A stretch of 64,000 nt of DNA from JBGPQJ01 sp963709295. Lineage in GTDB: Bacteria; Chloroflexota; Anaerolineae; Anaerolineales; Villigracilaceae. Both the position numbers and the translations under genes were made by a program. Within the stretch, counting starts at the first letter, position 1; each line of letters starts with the position of its first letter. The notes beneath the pieces were generated by a model that had not been told where the DNA came from, ran no database searches, and saw only the letters and a program-made list of their open reading frames with translations. The DNA is taken from positions 558,001-622,000 of the forward strand of contig CAVPVW010000008.1 of assembly GCA_963709295.1 (NCBI GenBank). The letters run 5' to 3'. Positions 18,161 to 25,817 of this stretch are shown in pieces.

Positions 18161-18174
18161 TCTAATTAATTAGA
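18161..18174. promoter_or_regulatory. Palindromic operator candidate upstream of the ArsR pair
   Basis: TCTAATTAATTAGA is a perfect 14-bp palindrome 12 bases upstream of the first regulator's start codon, in the expected place for ArsR-family autoregulation. Confidence 0.5.
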
Positions 18175-18254
18175 CAAATATCGAATTAAATATACCCTTG
18201 CAATACGGCGCTGTCAAGGGCTGGAAAATAAAAACGCATGGTAAATAACAATAT

Positions 18255-18305
18255 AGTTTGATCATTAATAATAAAGTTTGATTATTAACAATAATGATTG
18301 ATCAT
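18255..18305. repeat. AT-rich 20-bp tandem repeat (2.5 copies)
   Basis: AGTTTGATCATTAATAATAA (18255-18274) is repeated as AGTTTGATTATTAACAATAA (18275-18294) and partly as TGATTGATCAT. It is strongly AT-rich in a GC-rich genome and lies in the 579-bp gap between the ArsR pair and the IS91-type element. Possible iteron or protein-binding array. The rest of the gap (18306-18531) shows no gene. Confidence 0.6.
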
Positions 18306-18531
18306 ACAGGTAAGTGGGAAATAACAAGCGATTAAGTTTTATACTTTTCAATAAAGATTTACGCCAATGACAAGTACCGAGCTTTCGTATTTCTTCTTTG
18401 GCACTGGATGTACTCCGGATCTCGTAAAGCGCGGCCTCCCCTCGCGGTACTAAACCTCATCGCCTCAATAGAAAAAAGTGTTAGGAAAGGTGATTGATTG
18501 CCGTATAATCTTAATATACCGTATTCATCTC

Positions 18532-18591
18532 GGGATTAAACGCACCGAGCTCGTAGAATCCCGGCATTAAACGCACCATGCTCGTAGAATC
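18532..18591. repeat. 30-bp imperfect direct repeat
   Basis: Two copies of a unit with core ATTAAACGCACC followed by GCTCGTAGAATC lie end to end. They sit at the left side of the IS91-type element and may mark its end or an insertion remnant. Confidence 0.55.
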
Positions 18592-18727
18592 ATGAGTTGA
18601 ACTAAGCGCTTCGCGCAGGTAAGGTAAGACTCTCGCTCTTCTCCGCAGATCTCTAGAATTTCATCTTCTGGCCCGATCCGGGCTATATTTCCTGTGAAAT
18701 CCCATTCCATTCACAGGAGGTTTAGCT

Positions 18728-19525
18728 ATGACAACGCCATTACGGCAAAAGATGATCGAGGATATGCAGTTGCACGGCCTGGCGGTCAGGACACAGAAAT
18801 CCTATGCATTGGCTGTAAGCCTGCTAGCCAGATACTACCAGAAATCTCCAGACAAGGTCAACGAAGAAGAACTGCGGCAGTACTTTCTGTATCTCAAGAA
18901 CGAGAAACATGCTGCGCGCAACACCTGTACGCTCGCCTTGTGCGGAATCAAATTCTTCTTCGAACATACCCTGGGCAGGGAATGGAAGACCCTGGCATTT
19001 GTGCGCCCGCCCAGGGAAAAGAAACTGCCGGTTGTATTCAGCGTGGACGAAGTACGCTGTATCCTGGGACTCGTTCACCGCCCGCCTTATCGAGCCTGCC
19101 TGAGCACCATTTATGCCTGTGGCTTGCGTCTGCAGGAAGGGTTGCACCTGCAGGTCACTCACATCGATAGTGATCGCCTCATGCTGCATATCTGCCATGG
19201 GAAGGGTGGGAGAGACCGCTATGTTCCACTCCCCAAGCCTCTCCTGGATTTGCTGCGCCTGTATTGGATCACCCATCGCAATCCGGTTTGGCTTTTCCCA
19301 TCTTTTCTCCAGCTAAGCAAGGACCCCATGGAGGCAAGCGGAATTCGGCGTGCCTTCAGGGCCGCCCTCCACGAAAGTGGCATCTCCAAGCCAGCCACCA
19401 TTCATACCCTGAGACATTCCTATGCCACACATTTGCTCGAAGCTGGCGTCAATTTGCGCATCATCCAGGAATACCTGGGGCATGCTTCCCCCACCACCAC
19501 GGCCATCTACACTCACTTGACTTAA
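18728..19525 (+). CDS. Tyrosine recombinase of IS91-type element
   Basis: 265 aa. The N-terminal SAM-like core-binding domain (MIEDMQLHGLAVRTQKSYALAV) and the catalytic domain have all active-site residues: Arg134 in CGLRLQE, Lys159 in GKGGRDR, His226 and Arg229 in HTLRHSYATH, His252 in YLGHASP and nucleophile Tyr261 in AIYTHLT. AGGAGG precedes the ATG. The frame continues past the TAA at 19523-19525 for 19 more codons (PGNDLAVQAINQVLDGLWG) to a TAG overlapping the transposase start, so the gene has acquired a premature stop that spares the catalytic Tyr. It lacks the extra IntI-specific helix region, so it is not an integron integrase despite the neighbouring attC-like sites. Confidence 0.88.
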   Translation: MTTPLRQKMIEDMQLHGLAVRTQKSYALAVSLLARYYQKSPDKVNEEELRQYFLYLKNEKHAARNTCTLALCGIKFFFEHTLGREWKTLAFVRPPREKKLPVVFSVDEVRCILGLVHRPPYRACLSTIYACGLRLQEGLHLQVTHIDSDRLMLHICHGKGGRDRYVPLPKPLLDLLRLYWITHRNPVWLFPSFLQLSKDPMEASGIRRAFRAALHESGISKPATIHTLRHSYATHLLEAGVNLRIIQEYLGHASPTTTAIYTHLT

Positions 19526-19575
19526 CCTGGCAATGATCTGGCTGTCCAGGCGATCAATCAGGTGTTGGATGGTCT

Positions 19576-19782
19576 ATGGGGCTAGAACTGGCTGACATCT
19601 TCCGCCAGTACGGTCCCGCCTATCGCCAGAAGTTCGCTGATCACCTGCTCCCCAGCCACCGACGAGCCATGCACGCGATCGAGCGGTGTCGCACGCCTGC
19701 CTTGGGTGGACAGGTCTACTCCTGCCCGCAGTGCCACCAGACCCAATACAGCTACCACTCTTGCCGCCCGACAAGTCGCTGA
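19576..19782 (+). pseudogene. IS91-family transposase, N-terminal remnant
   Basis: 68 codons encoding the start of the IS91 Y2 transposase zinc-binding domain: IFRQYGPAYRQKFADHLLPSHRRAM, then GGQVYSCPQCHQTQYSYHSC. The cysteine pair of the zinc ribbon is present, but after SCR the sequence diverges and stops. The HUH/Y2 catalytic domain is absent. The break near 19775 probably marks the junction with the cassette array. Confidence 0.8.
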
Positions 19783-19931
19783 CAAGGGAATGCTGGAGAG
19801 TCTCTACATTTTCGTGCCCGACATCCCCTGCAACCCCGGTCGATTGACCGCACCAGGGCTGCTCTCGCATACAACTGTCTCGAAGTGCGCGGAGACCTCG
19901 ACCATTACCGCCCCTCCATTATGGTGCCTGC

Positions 19932-20061
19932 GCCCAACAACTCCGCTGATGCTGACCCGGCTGGCGGGCGAAAACGCGCTGGTGCCTGACCTGCCAAGAT
20001 ATGCAAGAATGGGTGGAGCGATGCCATAGCCGCCGGGCAGCATAGCTCGAGGCCGTTGGGC
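19932..20061 (+). repeat. attC-like site 1
   Basis: 130 bp. Left core GCCCAAC (19932-19938) and right core GTTGGGC (20055-20061) are exact complements. The left arm CTGATGCTGACCCGGC pairs with the right arm GCCGGGCAGCATAG, leaving an unpaired G and an unpaired A in the left arm, the place of attC extrahelical bases. The 150 bp between the transposase remnant and this site hold no gene. Confidence 0.8.
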
Positions 20062-20113
20062 GCTTGTCAGCAAATTTCCATAAAACATTTAGACCATTGG
20101 GAGATATACAAAA

Positions 20114-20551
20114 ATGCTCGAATTTGGATTGGTTATTTTAGTTGGACTAATCGGTGGCATAGCAGTAGGTATTCAATCGCCAATTGCTGGAGCGATGGGA
20201 CAAAAAATTGGTGGAACCGCAAGTAGTGTAATTGTTCACTTGAGTGGTTTTATCCTATCTCTAATTTTGTTAGTGTTCAGGGGCGGAGAAAAGATTCGAG
20301 ATTGGAATACTTTACCCGGGTATATGTTAGGGGCAGGAATTTTCGGATTGGTTCTTTATCAGAGCATTAATGTAACTTTACCTCGTCTTGGTGCAACAAC
20401 AATGTTGGCACTTATCATTATCGGGCAACTTCTTACAGGTGTATTGTTAGATACTTTTGGTTGGTTGGGAGTAACAGCACGCCCAGTTGAATTAACACGC
20501 GTCATCGGAATTATCGTTCTATTAATTGGCGGTTACTTGGTTATCAAATAG
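20114..20551 (+). CDS. DMT-superfamily permease (YdcZ/DUF606 type), cassette 1
   Basis: 145 aa with about five hydrophobic helices and the family start GLVILVGLIGGIAVGIQSPI ... GAMGQKIGG, QSINVTLPRLGATTMLALIIIGQL and a final VIGIIVLLIGGYLVI. Such half-size DMT proteins work as dimers to export small molecules; the substrate is unknown. The gene is markedly AT-richer than the surrounding chromosome, indicating recent acquisition. GGGAGAT lies upstream of the ATG. It occupies a cassette between attC-like sites 1 and 2. Confidence 0.85.
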   Translation: MLEFGLVILVGLIGGIAVGIQSPIAGAMGQKIGGTASSVIVHLSGFILSLILLVFRGGEKIRDWNTLPGYMLGAGIFGLVLYQSINVTLPRLGATTMLALIIIGQLLTGVLLDTFGWLGVTARPVELTRVIGIIVLLIGGYLVIK

Positions 20552-20666
20552 CGTAAGAGTTTTATGGAATTTTCAGAAGTGGAAAATTAGCCAGAAATGG
20601 AAGATGAAATTCACATCAACAAACGGATTACCCTTCAATCGCCAGGGAGTCTTGCGTTCTTTCAGC

Positions 20667-20904
20667 GCCTAACAAAGCGTCCTCAGGACACGCATCGTGT
20701 CCTTTCGGGAAAAATGATCGCCCCGCGATCTTTTTGGGGTGCACTGGACGCTGGGGATTCTGCGGCTTTTTTGAGCATTTTTCCCCGGCCTAGCCCGCCG
20801 GGACAGGCTGGCTTCGAGTTTTTTCTGCTCCCAAGCAGAGTCCACGCTCACCCCAGCGCCAGTAACGCAAACCGTTCGTTCGGACGCTTCGCGCCTCGTT
20901 GGGC
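20667..20904 (+). repeat. attC-like site 2 (oversized)
   Basis: 238 bp. Cores GCCTAAC (20667-20673) and GTTGGGC (20898-20904). The outer arms AAGCGTCC and GGACGCTT pair, with an extra CGCGCCTC on the right. The inner part also pairs: CGCTGGGG with CCCCAGCG, and TCTGC with GCAGA. Longer and less regular than the other three. An open frame at 20597-20983 inside it has no recognisable product. Confidence 0.65.
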
Positions 20905-20987
20905 GGCTTCATCGTCCAAGAGATGTGACATTATGAAACCTAGAACAAGAATATACAAATTCGTACCGGATTTGTTGAGGTGAGAGG

Positions 20988-21842
20988 GTGGGAAACACAG
21001 TTAGCACAAGCCAGCCTGCTGAGTATCTGGAATCATTACTGGATTGCCTTGCTTGCCCGCTGGACAACTCGGTCCCGCTGTCGGCGGTGCGGAATGCTGC
21101 GGGCGAGGTGGTATCCTTGAGGTCGAGGGATACCGAGTATCCGGTTATCAAGAATGTTCCATGCCTCGTCCCGAAACTGGAAGAGGGCATTCGGGGTGAT
21201 TTTCCACTGTGGCAGGGGCGCCAGAAGGAGATGTGGCAGGAATACCAAGATGGGTCCGAAAGCATCTTTACGTCTGAAAGCCATACCATGGGCCGCCAGG
21301 TGGGCGAGATCATCGCCCGGTCCAAGGGAGGGCGCTATCTCGATGTGGGGTGCGGGGTTCTTGCCAAACCCGCGTACATGGTGACATCGAGCGGGCGCGT
21401 GGAGTGGATCGGTGTTGATCCCTTCCTTGGGAACATTGCCAGGCAATTCCCTTTTGCGCAAGGTCTGGGCGAATATATTCCCTTTCTGCATGATGTGTTC
21501 GACGGTGCACTCTATGCCGGGACGATCTTTCATCTGTTGGATCCCCGGCGTTCACTGAGGCGCGTACATGATGTCCTCAAGCCGAAAGGAAAGTTGTTCG
21601 TATGGTATACGGCCAGCAGGATAGGACGAAAATATCTAATCTGGAGAGGGCTGCGAGTCCTGGGCTTTGCCCGGCGGTATGACGATGATTTTCTCTGGGG
21701 GTTTACGCAGAAATCGTTACGGACCTTGGTCGAAGGAGCTGGCTTTGCGATGGAGAATGAGGTCTTTTTGTGCGAAGCTTGCCCAAATTTCTCGACATGC
21801 GACCATGCGAACGAGTATCTTGTCATTGCCCATCGCATGTAG
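20988..21842 (+). CDS. SAM-dependent methyltransferase with Trm112-like N-terminus, cassette 2
   Basis: 284 aa, GTG start with GAGG upstream. Residues 15-60 resemble a Trm112/YcaR-like domain (LLDCLACPLDNSVPL ... YPVIKNVPCLVP), though with only one of the usual zinc Cys pairs. The class I methyltransferase domain has motif I YLDVGCGVLAKPAY, motif II WIGVDPF and post-motif LLDPRRSLRRVHDVLKPKGKLFVW. Such two-part proteins methylate lipids, sugars or quinones; the substrate here is unknown. It lies between attC-like sites 2 and 3. Confidence 0.8.
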   Translation: MGNTVSTSQPAEYLESLLDCLACPLDNSVPLSAVRNAAGEVVSLRSRDTEYPVIKNVPCLVPKLEEGIRGDFPLWQGRQKEMWQEYQDGSESIFTSESHTMGRQVGEIIARSKGGRYLDVGCGVLAKPAYMVTSSGRVEWIGVDPFLGNIARQFPFAQGLGEYIPFLHDVFDGALYAGTIFHLLDPRRSLRRVHDVLKPKGKLFVWYTASRIGRKYLIWRGLRVLGFARRYDDDFLWGFTQKSLRTLVEGAGFAMENEVFLCEACPNFSTCDHANEYLVIAHRM

Positions 21843-21908
21843 CACGGATTGTGCGAAAGCAAGAGGGTCTAGTTCCGGTGGCCAGCAAGGCTTCCAAACA
21901 TTGAAGCA

Positions 21909-22033
21909 GCCCAACAACGGCTCCACCTGACCGCCTTCGGCTCGGGTATGCACCGCGCAACTCGCCAATTTTCGTGCTACGATGAGTTAGGAGTCTTGTC
22001 CATCTTGGCGGCAGGTGAGCCACACCGTTCGGC
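21909..22033 (+). repeat. attC-like site 3
   Basis: 125 bp. Cores GCCCAAC (21909-21915) and GTTCGGC (22027-22033). The left arm GGCTCCACCTGACCGCC pairs with the right arm GGCGGCAGGTGAGCC except for one extra C and one extra A in the left arm. On the bottom strand these are G and T, the identity and spacing described for attC extrahelical bases. Confidence 0.85.
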
Positions 22034-22116
22034 GGAATCACCGTTGATGAAAAGTTCCTCGAGTAAGCGCTACGGCGAACGATATCAAGAATGATCCGCG
22101 AGAGTAGGATGGCAAT

Positions 22117-22966
22117 ATGTATATACCCCAGGAACGCTATATCAGAATCAACTCAATAGATACACGCTTTTATGCAGAAGGCGAAGGTTCATCGGTCATC
22201 CTCATACACGGCTTAGGAGGTTCTGCGTGTGGCTGGTTGCCAAGTATCGCTGCTATTGCTGCCCGGCACCGTGTTTATGCTCCAGATCTGATTGGCCACG
22301 GGCGAACCGGTCAGCCAGATTCTGGTTCCCTGACCATTGCTGATATGATCAGGTTCATAAAAAGTTTCATGGCGGAATTTAATATTGACCGCGCCCATGT
22401 GATTGGGCACTCGATGGGCGGGGCCATTTCATTATGGCTGGCGATTGATTCCCCGGAGCGTGTGAACAAATTAGTGCTGGTAGACAGCGGCGGACTTGGT
22501 AAAGAAATCGCTTTAACCTACCGCATTATGAGTCTTTCCCTTCTTCGGTGAATTGCTGGCTTCACATCTATCCAGGGTCAGTTTAAAGAAGTTTGCTAAT
22601 GACCTTCGGGCGTCCGTGCAGAATGCTGCATATATAACCGATGAACTAATCGAAAACCTGTACCGGGTCGAGGTCAATCCGGAACACGCAAAGATGCTGC
22701 TCATGGCTTCGCGCGTGGGAGTCAAATGGACAGGACAAAAGAAAAGTGTATATAGCCCCATGCTGCGGCAATTGGCATCCATCCATAACCCAACACTGGT
22801 GATCTGGGGGCGGCAGGATATTATTGTTCCGCTTTCGCACGGTGAATTAGCCGCGAAAACCATGCCTGATGCCCGCCTTGTAGTCATAGATCAATGCAAC
22901 CATGTCCCCATGTTTGAGCAGCCAGATATGTTTAATGGACTGGTACTGGACTTTTTGAAAGATTAA
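22117..22966 (+). CDS. Alpha/beta hydrolase, cassette 3, one frameshift
   Basis: About 283 aa when restored. Oxyanion segment ILIHGLGGSACGW, nucleophile elbow GHSMGGA with Ser99, acid WGRQDIIVP and base CNHVPMFEQP make a complete catalytic triad. The first frame ends at MSLSLLR; the next begins PFFGELLASHLSR. Removing one T from the TTT at 22535-22537 joins them seamlessly, so the break is a single-base indel. Substrate unknown; the closest general type is an esterase or C-C hydrolase. It lies between attC-like sites 3 and 4. Confidence 0.82.
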
Positions 22967-23029
22967 TCGCCAAAGATAGGATAATGACTGATTTGTAGCA
23001 TCATGTAGGTCATCTCGCCTGAAACCACC

Positions 23030-23153
23030 GCCGAACACCAGCTCCACTGGACAGCGGCTCTGCCGCTGATGGTACGCACTTGGCGAGAAGTGGCGCTTGA
23101 ATGCAAAGGAGTTTTGGTCGCACCGCCGCTGCCAGTGAGCCAAACCGTTGGGC
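23030..23153 (+). repeat. attC-like site 4
   Basis: 124 bp. Cores GCCGAAC (23030-23036) and GTTGGGC (23147-23153). The left arm GCTCCACTGGACAGCGGC pairs with GCCGCTGCCAGTGAGC, again leaving one C and one A unpaired in the left arm, exactly as in site 3. Confidence 0.85.
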
Positions 23154-23216
23154 GGCTAATTGAAATATCCGCGTTTTCTACCCATAATCATCGTGTAATA
23201 CCTAAAGGAGCGAATC

Positions 23217-24602
23217 ATGATTGACAAGAGCGTTCTCGAGAACATTACCGATGATAAGTTTCGACTTGTCTGTGAAGAAGTTATCAACAAGATGAATCGG
23301 CTTCCTATTCCTGGAACAGTGGTTGGCGTTTCGCACGACGACAAGGAATTGATAGCCGCTTTCGGCACAACAAGTGTAGAGCATCCTCTTCCTGTCACTG
23401 AAGACACACTCTTTCAAATCGGGTCAATTACCAAGACCTATCTAGCCACGGCCATTATGCGACTCGTGGAAATGGGCAAGCTAGAACTGGACGTACCTAT
23501 TCGGGCCTATTTGCCTGAGTTGAAACTAATGGATGAAACAGTAGCAGCCCGCGTTACAATGCGCCATCTGCTAACCCATACGGGCGGGTGGGTGGGAGAT
23601 TACTTCAATGACTTTGGGATTGGCGAAGATGCCCTTACAAAGATGGTTGCTAAAATGGCTGACCTTCAGCAACTTACGCCACTAGGTGAAATCTGGTCAT
23701 ACAACAATTCAGGTTTTTATTTAGCAGGGCGCGTCATCGAAGTTATAACAGGGGTCAACTTCGAGACTGCCATGAAGGAACTCGTGCTTGACCCGCTTGG
23801 TTTGAAAATGTCTTTCTTCTTTGCCCATGATGTCATTACCCATCGTTTTGCGGTAGGCCACGAAGTGGTAGACAAACAACCTAAAGTTGCCCGCCCTTGG
23901 GCCATTGGACGCGCCGGGCATCCTGCGGGTGGCATCATCTGCACGGTAAAGGATTTGTTTCACTACGCACGCTTCCATATGGGGGACGGGACAACTTCAG
24001 ATGGGACACGTTTGCTCTCTCCAGAGTCTCTTGGACTAATGCAGACCCCTCTGTTCCCATCAACGGGAATAAGCATGATTGGATTGAGTTGGGGAATAAC
24101 CACCGTTGACGGGACCAAAATGATTGGTCATGGTGGTGGTACGAATGGTCAAGTTACTCTCTTGAGAATAGTGCCGTCAAGAAAGTTCTCGGTGGCCGTC
24201 TTTACAAATAGCGACGAAGGCGATACTTTATGCTTTGAAATAGTAAACTCGGCGACCAAACACTATCTTGGCCTGACTCTGCCTGAAGCAACTCCTCTGA
24301 ATTTGCCTGAAGAAAAACTCTTGTCCTATGCAGGCCAATATGACGCGGCAGGAGCGGTTTGCGAAATCTCCTTCCGCGAGGGAGGATTGGTATTGCAGGT
24401 AACTCCCAAAGGTGGTTTCCCTACTCCAGACTCACCCCCGCCTCAGGCTCCTCCTCCAGTTCGGGTTGCACTTTATGCCGAAGACCGCGTAATCGTTTTG
24501 GATGAACCTATGAAAGACACACGAGGGGAGTTTTTACGGAATCCCGATAACAGTATTGCTTGGCTTCGGTTAGGTGGCAGAGTTCATGCACGACAAGGGT
24601 GA
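23217..24602 (+). CDS. Serine beta-lactamase-fold hydrolase, cassette 4
   Basis: 461 aa of the beta-lactamase/DD-peptidase-like family (class C-like fold). SxxK is Ser70-I-T-Lys73 in QIGSITKTYLA, the Tyr motif is Y162-N-N, and the third motif is HGGG in MIGHGGGTNGQ. A C-terminal lipocalin-like extension of about 100 residues follows (SYAGQYDAAGAVCEISF ...). No signal peptide is seen. Members include esterases, D-aminopeptidases and EstB-like enzymes; antibiotic hydrolysis is possible but not indicated. AAAGGAG precedes the ATG. Last complete cassette gene. Confidence 0.85.
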   Translation: MIDKSVLENITDDKFRLVCEEVINKMNRLPIPGTVVGVSHDDKELIAAFGTTSVEHPLPVTEDTLFQIGSITKTYLATAIMRLVEMGKLELDVPIRAYLPELKLMDETVAARVTMRHLLTHTGGWVGDYFNDFGIGEDALTKMVAKMADLQQLTPLGEIWSYNNSGFYLAGRVIEVITGVNFETAMKELVLDPLGLKMSFFFAHDVITHRFAVGHEVVDKQPKVARPWAIGRAGHPAGGIICTVKDLFHYARFHMGDGTTSDGTRLLSPESLGLMQTPLFPSTGISMIGLSWGITTVDGTKMIGHGGGTNGQVTLLRIVPSRKFSVAVFTNSDEGDTLCFEIVNSATKHYLGLTLPEATPLNLPEEKLLSYAGQYDAAGAVCEISFREGGLVLQVTPKGGFPTPDSPPPQAPPPVRVALYAEDRVIVLDEPMKDTRGEFLRNPDNSIAWLRLGGRVHARQG

Positions 24603-24636
24603 AATATTCTCATAAGGATTCTAAAGTGTATCTGCC

Positions 24637-24659
24637 GCCCAACAATCGCTTCGTTAGAC
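24637..24659 (+). repeat. Partial attC-like site at array end
   Basis: The left core GCCCAAC with the cassette-type prefix GCC, then CGTTAGAC 10 bases later, but no folded arms. Another GTTAGGA lies at about 24683. Probably a truncated terminal attC. From here to 24894 no gene is seen, only AT-rich sequence with two CTTTATTGTTA-like stretches. Confidence 0.45.
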
Positions 24660-24894
24660 AGTTAACATGACCAATAAAGACTTGTTAGGATAAACCTTTA
24701 TTGTTATAAATGGCGTTGGCAAAACTAAAAATTGCACTTAAAAACCCCATAACATTCTTATTCCGAGTAACAAACCCCCATATATGGCCGGTTTTAGAGT
24801 AAATCTTTATTGTTAGTTCCCAAACGCAGGTCATAAACCTGCGCCTACCATTGAAATTACCCTTCATCGGTCAGTAGATTTCGGAGGCCAGCTC

Positions 24895-25470
24895 TTATAC
24901 CGCATCGCTCAACACCCGCTCCAACAGATCGCTGACTTTGAGTTCCCCCGCCCATTGACGGAGATAAGCCAGATCCAGGTCGCCCGCGCGCGTTTTCAGC
25001 ACGCCGAGGACGTCGCGCCACTGGCGGTCCGAGACTTCGCCGCCCAGGCGATACCATTCCAGTTTTGCCAAGATAATGTCTTCGGGGCTGACCACGTACA
25101 CACTTTGTTCAGGGTCGGTTGCAATGACCGAAATTCTGCGCCGTTCCAACTGCATTTGATCGAAGGCGCGGGTCTTACGGATGAAAATATCCACCTTGAA
25201 GGCAGTTTCGTAATGGATGAGATTGAAACTACTGTGACGCTCGATGGCATCGCGCATCATTTCATCGTCGGCGTAAAATTCCTTTGAGAGAGCAGCGACT
25301 AATGGCGGGATGTGCTCCAACTTCATATCCGCCACAATGTCCACATCCAGAGTGGAGCGCATCACACCATGCAGGGAACTCGCCAGCGAGCCACCCACCG
25401 CGTAGGGAATTCCGAGCTGCTCAAGCGTGTGCGTAACAAGCAGGGTAATGCGGGTGGTCTCACCATGCAT
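24895..25470 (-). CDS. Nucleotidyltransferase-fold protein
   Basis: 191 aa. The N-terminal half carries the pol-beta-type nucleotidyltransferase signature GGSLASSLHG followed by STLDVDIVADM (the GG/GS turn and the DxD metal pair). The C-terminal half is helical (SPEDIILAKLEWYRLGGEVSDRQWRDVLGVL). Start chosen at ATG 25470, which overlaps the upstream gene by 11 bases; a longer frame upstream is unlikely. Resembles AbiEii/MNT-like nucleotidyltransferases, many of which act in toxin-antitoxin modules. Function not proven. Confidence 0.75.
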   Translation of the reverse strand: MHGETTRITLLVTHTLEQLGIPYAVGGSLASSLHGVMRSTLDVDIVADMKLEHIPPLVAALSKEFYADDEMMRDAIERHSSFNLIHYETAFKVDIFIRKTRAFDQMQLERRRISVIATDPEQSVYVVSPEDIILAKLEWYRLGGEVSDRQWRDVLGVLKTRAGDLDLAYLRQWAGELKVSDLLERVLSDAV

Positions 25471-25705
25471 GGTCGTAGACCTTTCGCGCCAACTCCGCGC
25501 CGAGCATGAGATCCGCCAACATGCGCTGGATTTGTTCGGGTGTGGCATCGGGCTGGCGCTGTTTTATGCCACTGATTGCCATTGTTTTAACCGTTTCATT
25601 CAGCCCGTCCACCATGGAGATTTTTTTCCAGGCGGGCATATTCCGAATAAATTCGATTTGCAGGGCTTCCATCTTCGGATCGGTATCGGAGTAAAGACTG
25701 CTCAT
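25460..25705 (-). CDS. Small helical partner of the nucleotidyltransferase
   Basis: 81 aa, hydrophilic and probably alpha-helical (PAWKKISMVDGLNETVKTMAISGIKQRQPDATPEQIQRMLADLMLG). No DNA-binding motif is recognised. Its stop codon overlaps the start of the nucleotidyltransferase, so both are translated from one message. The arrangement (small gene first, then nucleotidyltransferase) is reminiscent of antitoxin-toxin pairs, but I do not recognise the family. Confidence 0.65.
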   Translation of the reverse strand: MSSLYSDTDPKMEALQIEFIRNMPAWKKISMVDGLNETVKTMAISGIKQRQPDATPEQIQRMLADLMLGAELARKVYDHAW

Positions 25706-25817
25706 ATTTTTATTCTATCCCAATGGCGTAATTCGTTATGAAATAAGCATACAGCCAAACCCTTGTCCCTGCAAGCGTAATATCCCTCGTGTATAATACC
25801 CCTACACGGAGGTGTTC

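Larger units (their letters stand above)
18728..19782 (+). mobile_element. Decaying IS91-type element with tyrosine recombinase
   Basis: Two consecutive genes: a XerD-like recombinase and the zinc-binding N-terminus of an IS91-family transposase. This pairing is known from one IS91 subgroup. The recombinase has a premature stop and the transposase stops after 68 codons, so the element is probably immobile. Left and right termini were not identified; coordinates are those of the genes. Confidence 0.75.
19932..24659 (+). mobile_element. Integron-like gene cassette array without visible integrase
   Basis: Four plus-strand genes, each followed by a palindromic site with attC cores. Full sites lie at 19932-20061, 20667-20904, 21909-22033 and 23030-23153, with a partial one at 24637-24659. 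Genes are unrelated to each other and differ in base composition from the flanks and from one another, as expected for captured cassettes. No intI gene is in the window. Confidence 0.8.

Noticed and set aside
18255..18591. CRISPR array
   Set aside because: Two to three short units, no regular spacers and no cas genes.
18728..19525. Recombinase as an integron integrase
   Set aside because: It lacks the IntI-specific insert and is followed by an IS91-type transposase start. It resembles the XerD-like proteins of that IS group.
19706..20029. Open frame downstream of the transposase remnant
   Set aside because: It runs through the paired arms of attC-like site 1 and shows no protein family features.
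20597..20983. 128-codon open frame between cassettes 1 and 2
   Set aside because: It lies across the palindromic site, has repetitive low-complexity translation and no recognisable domain.
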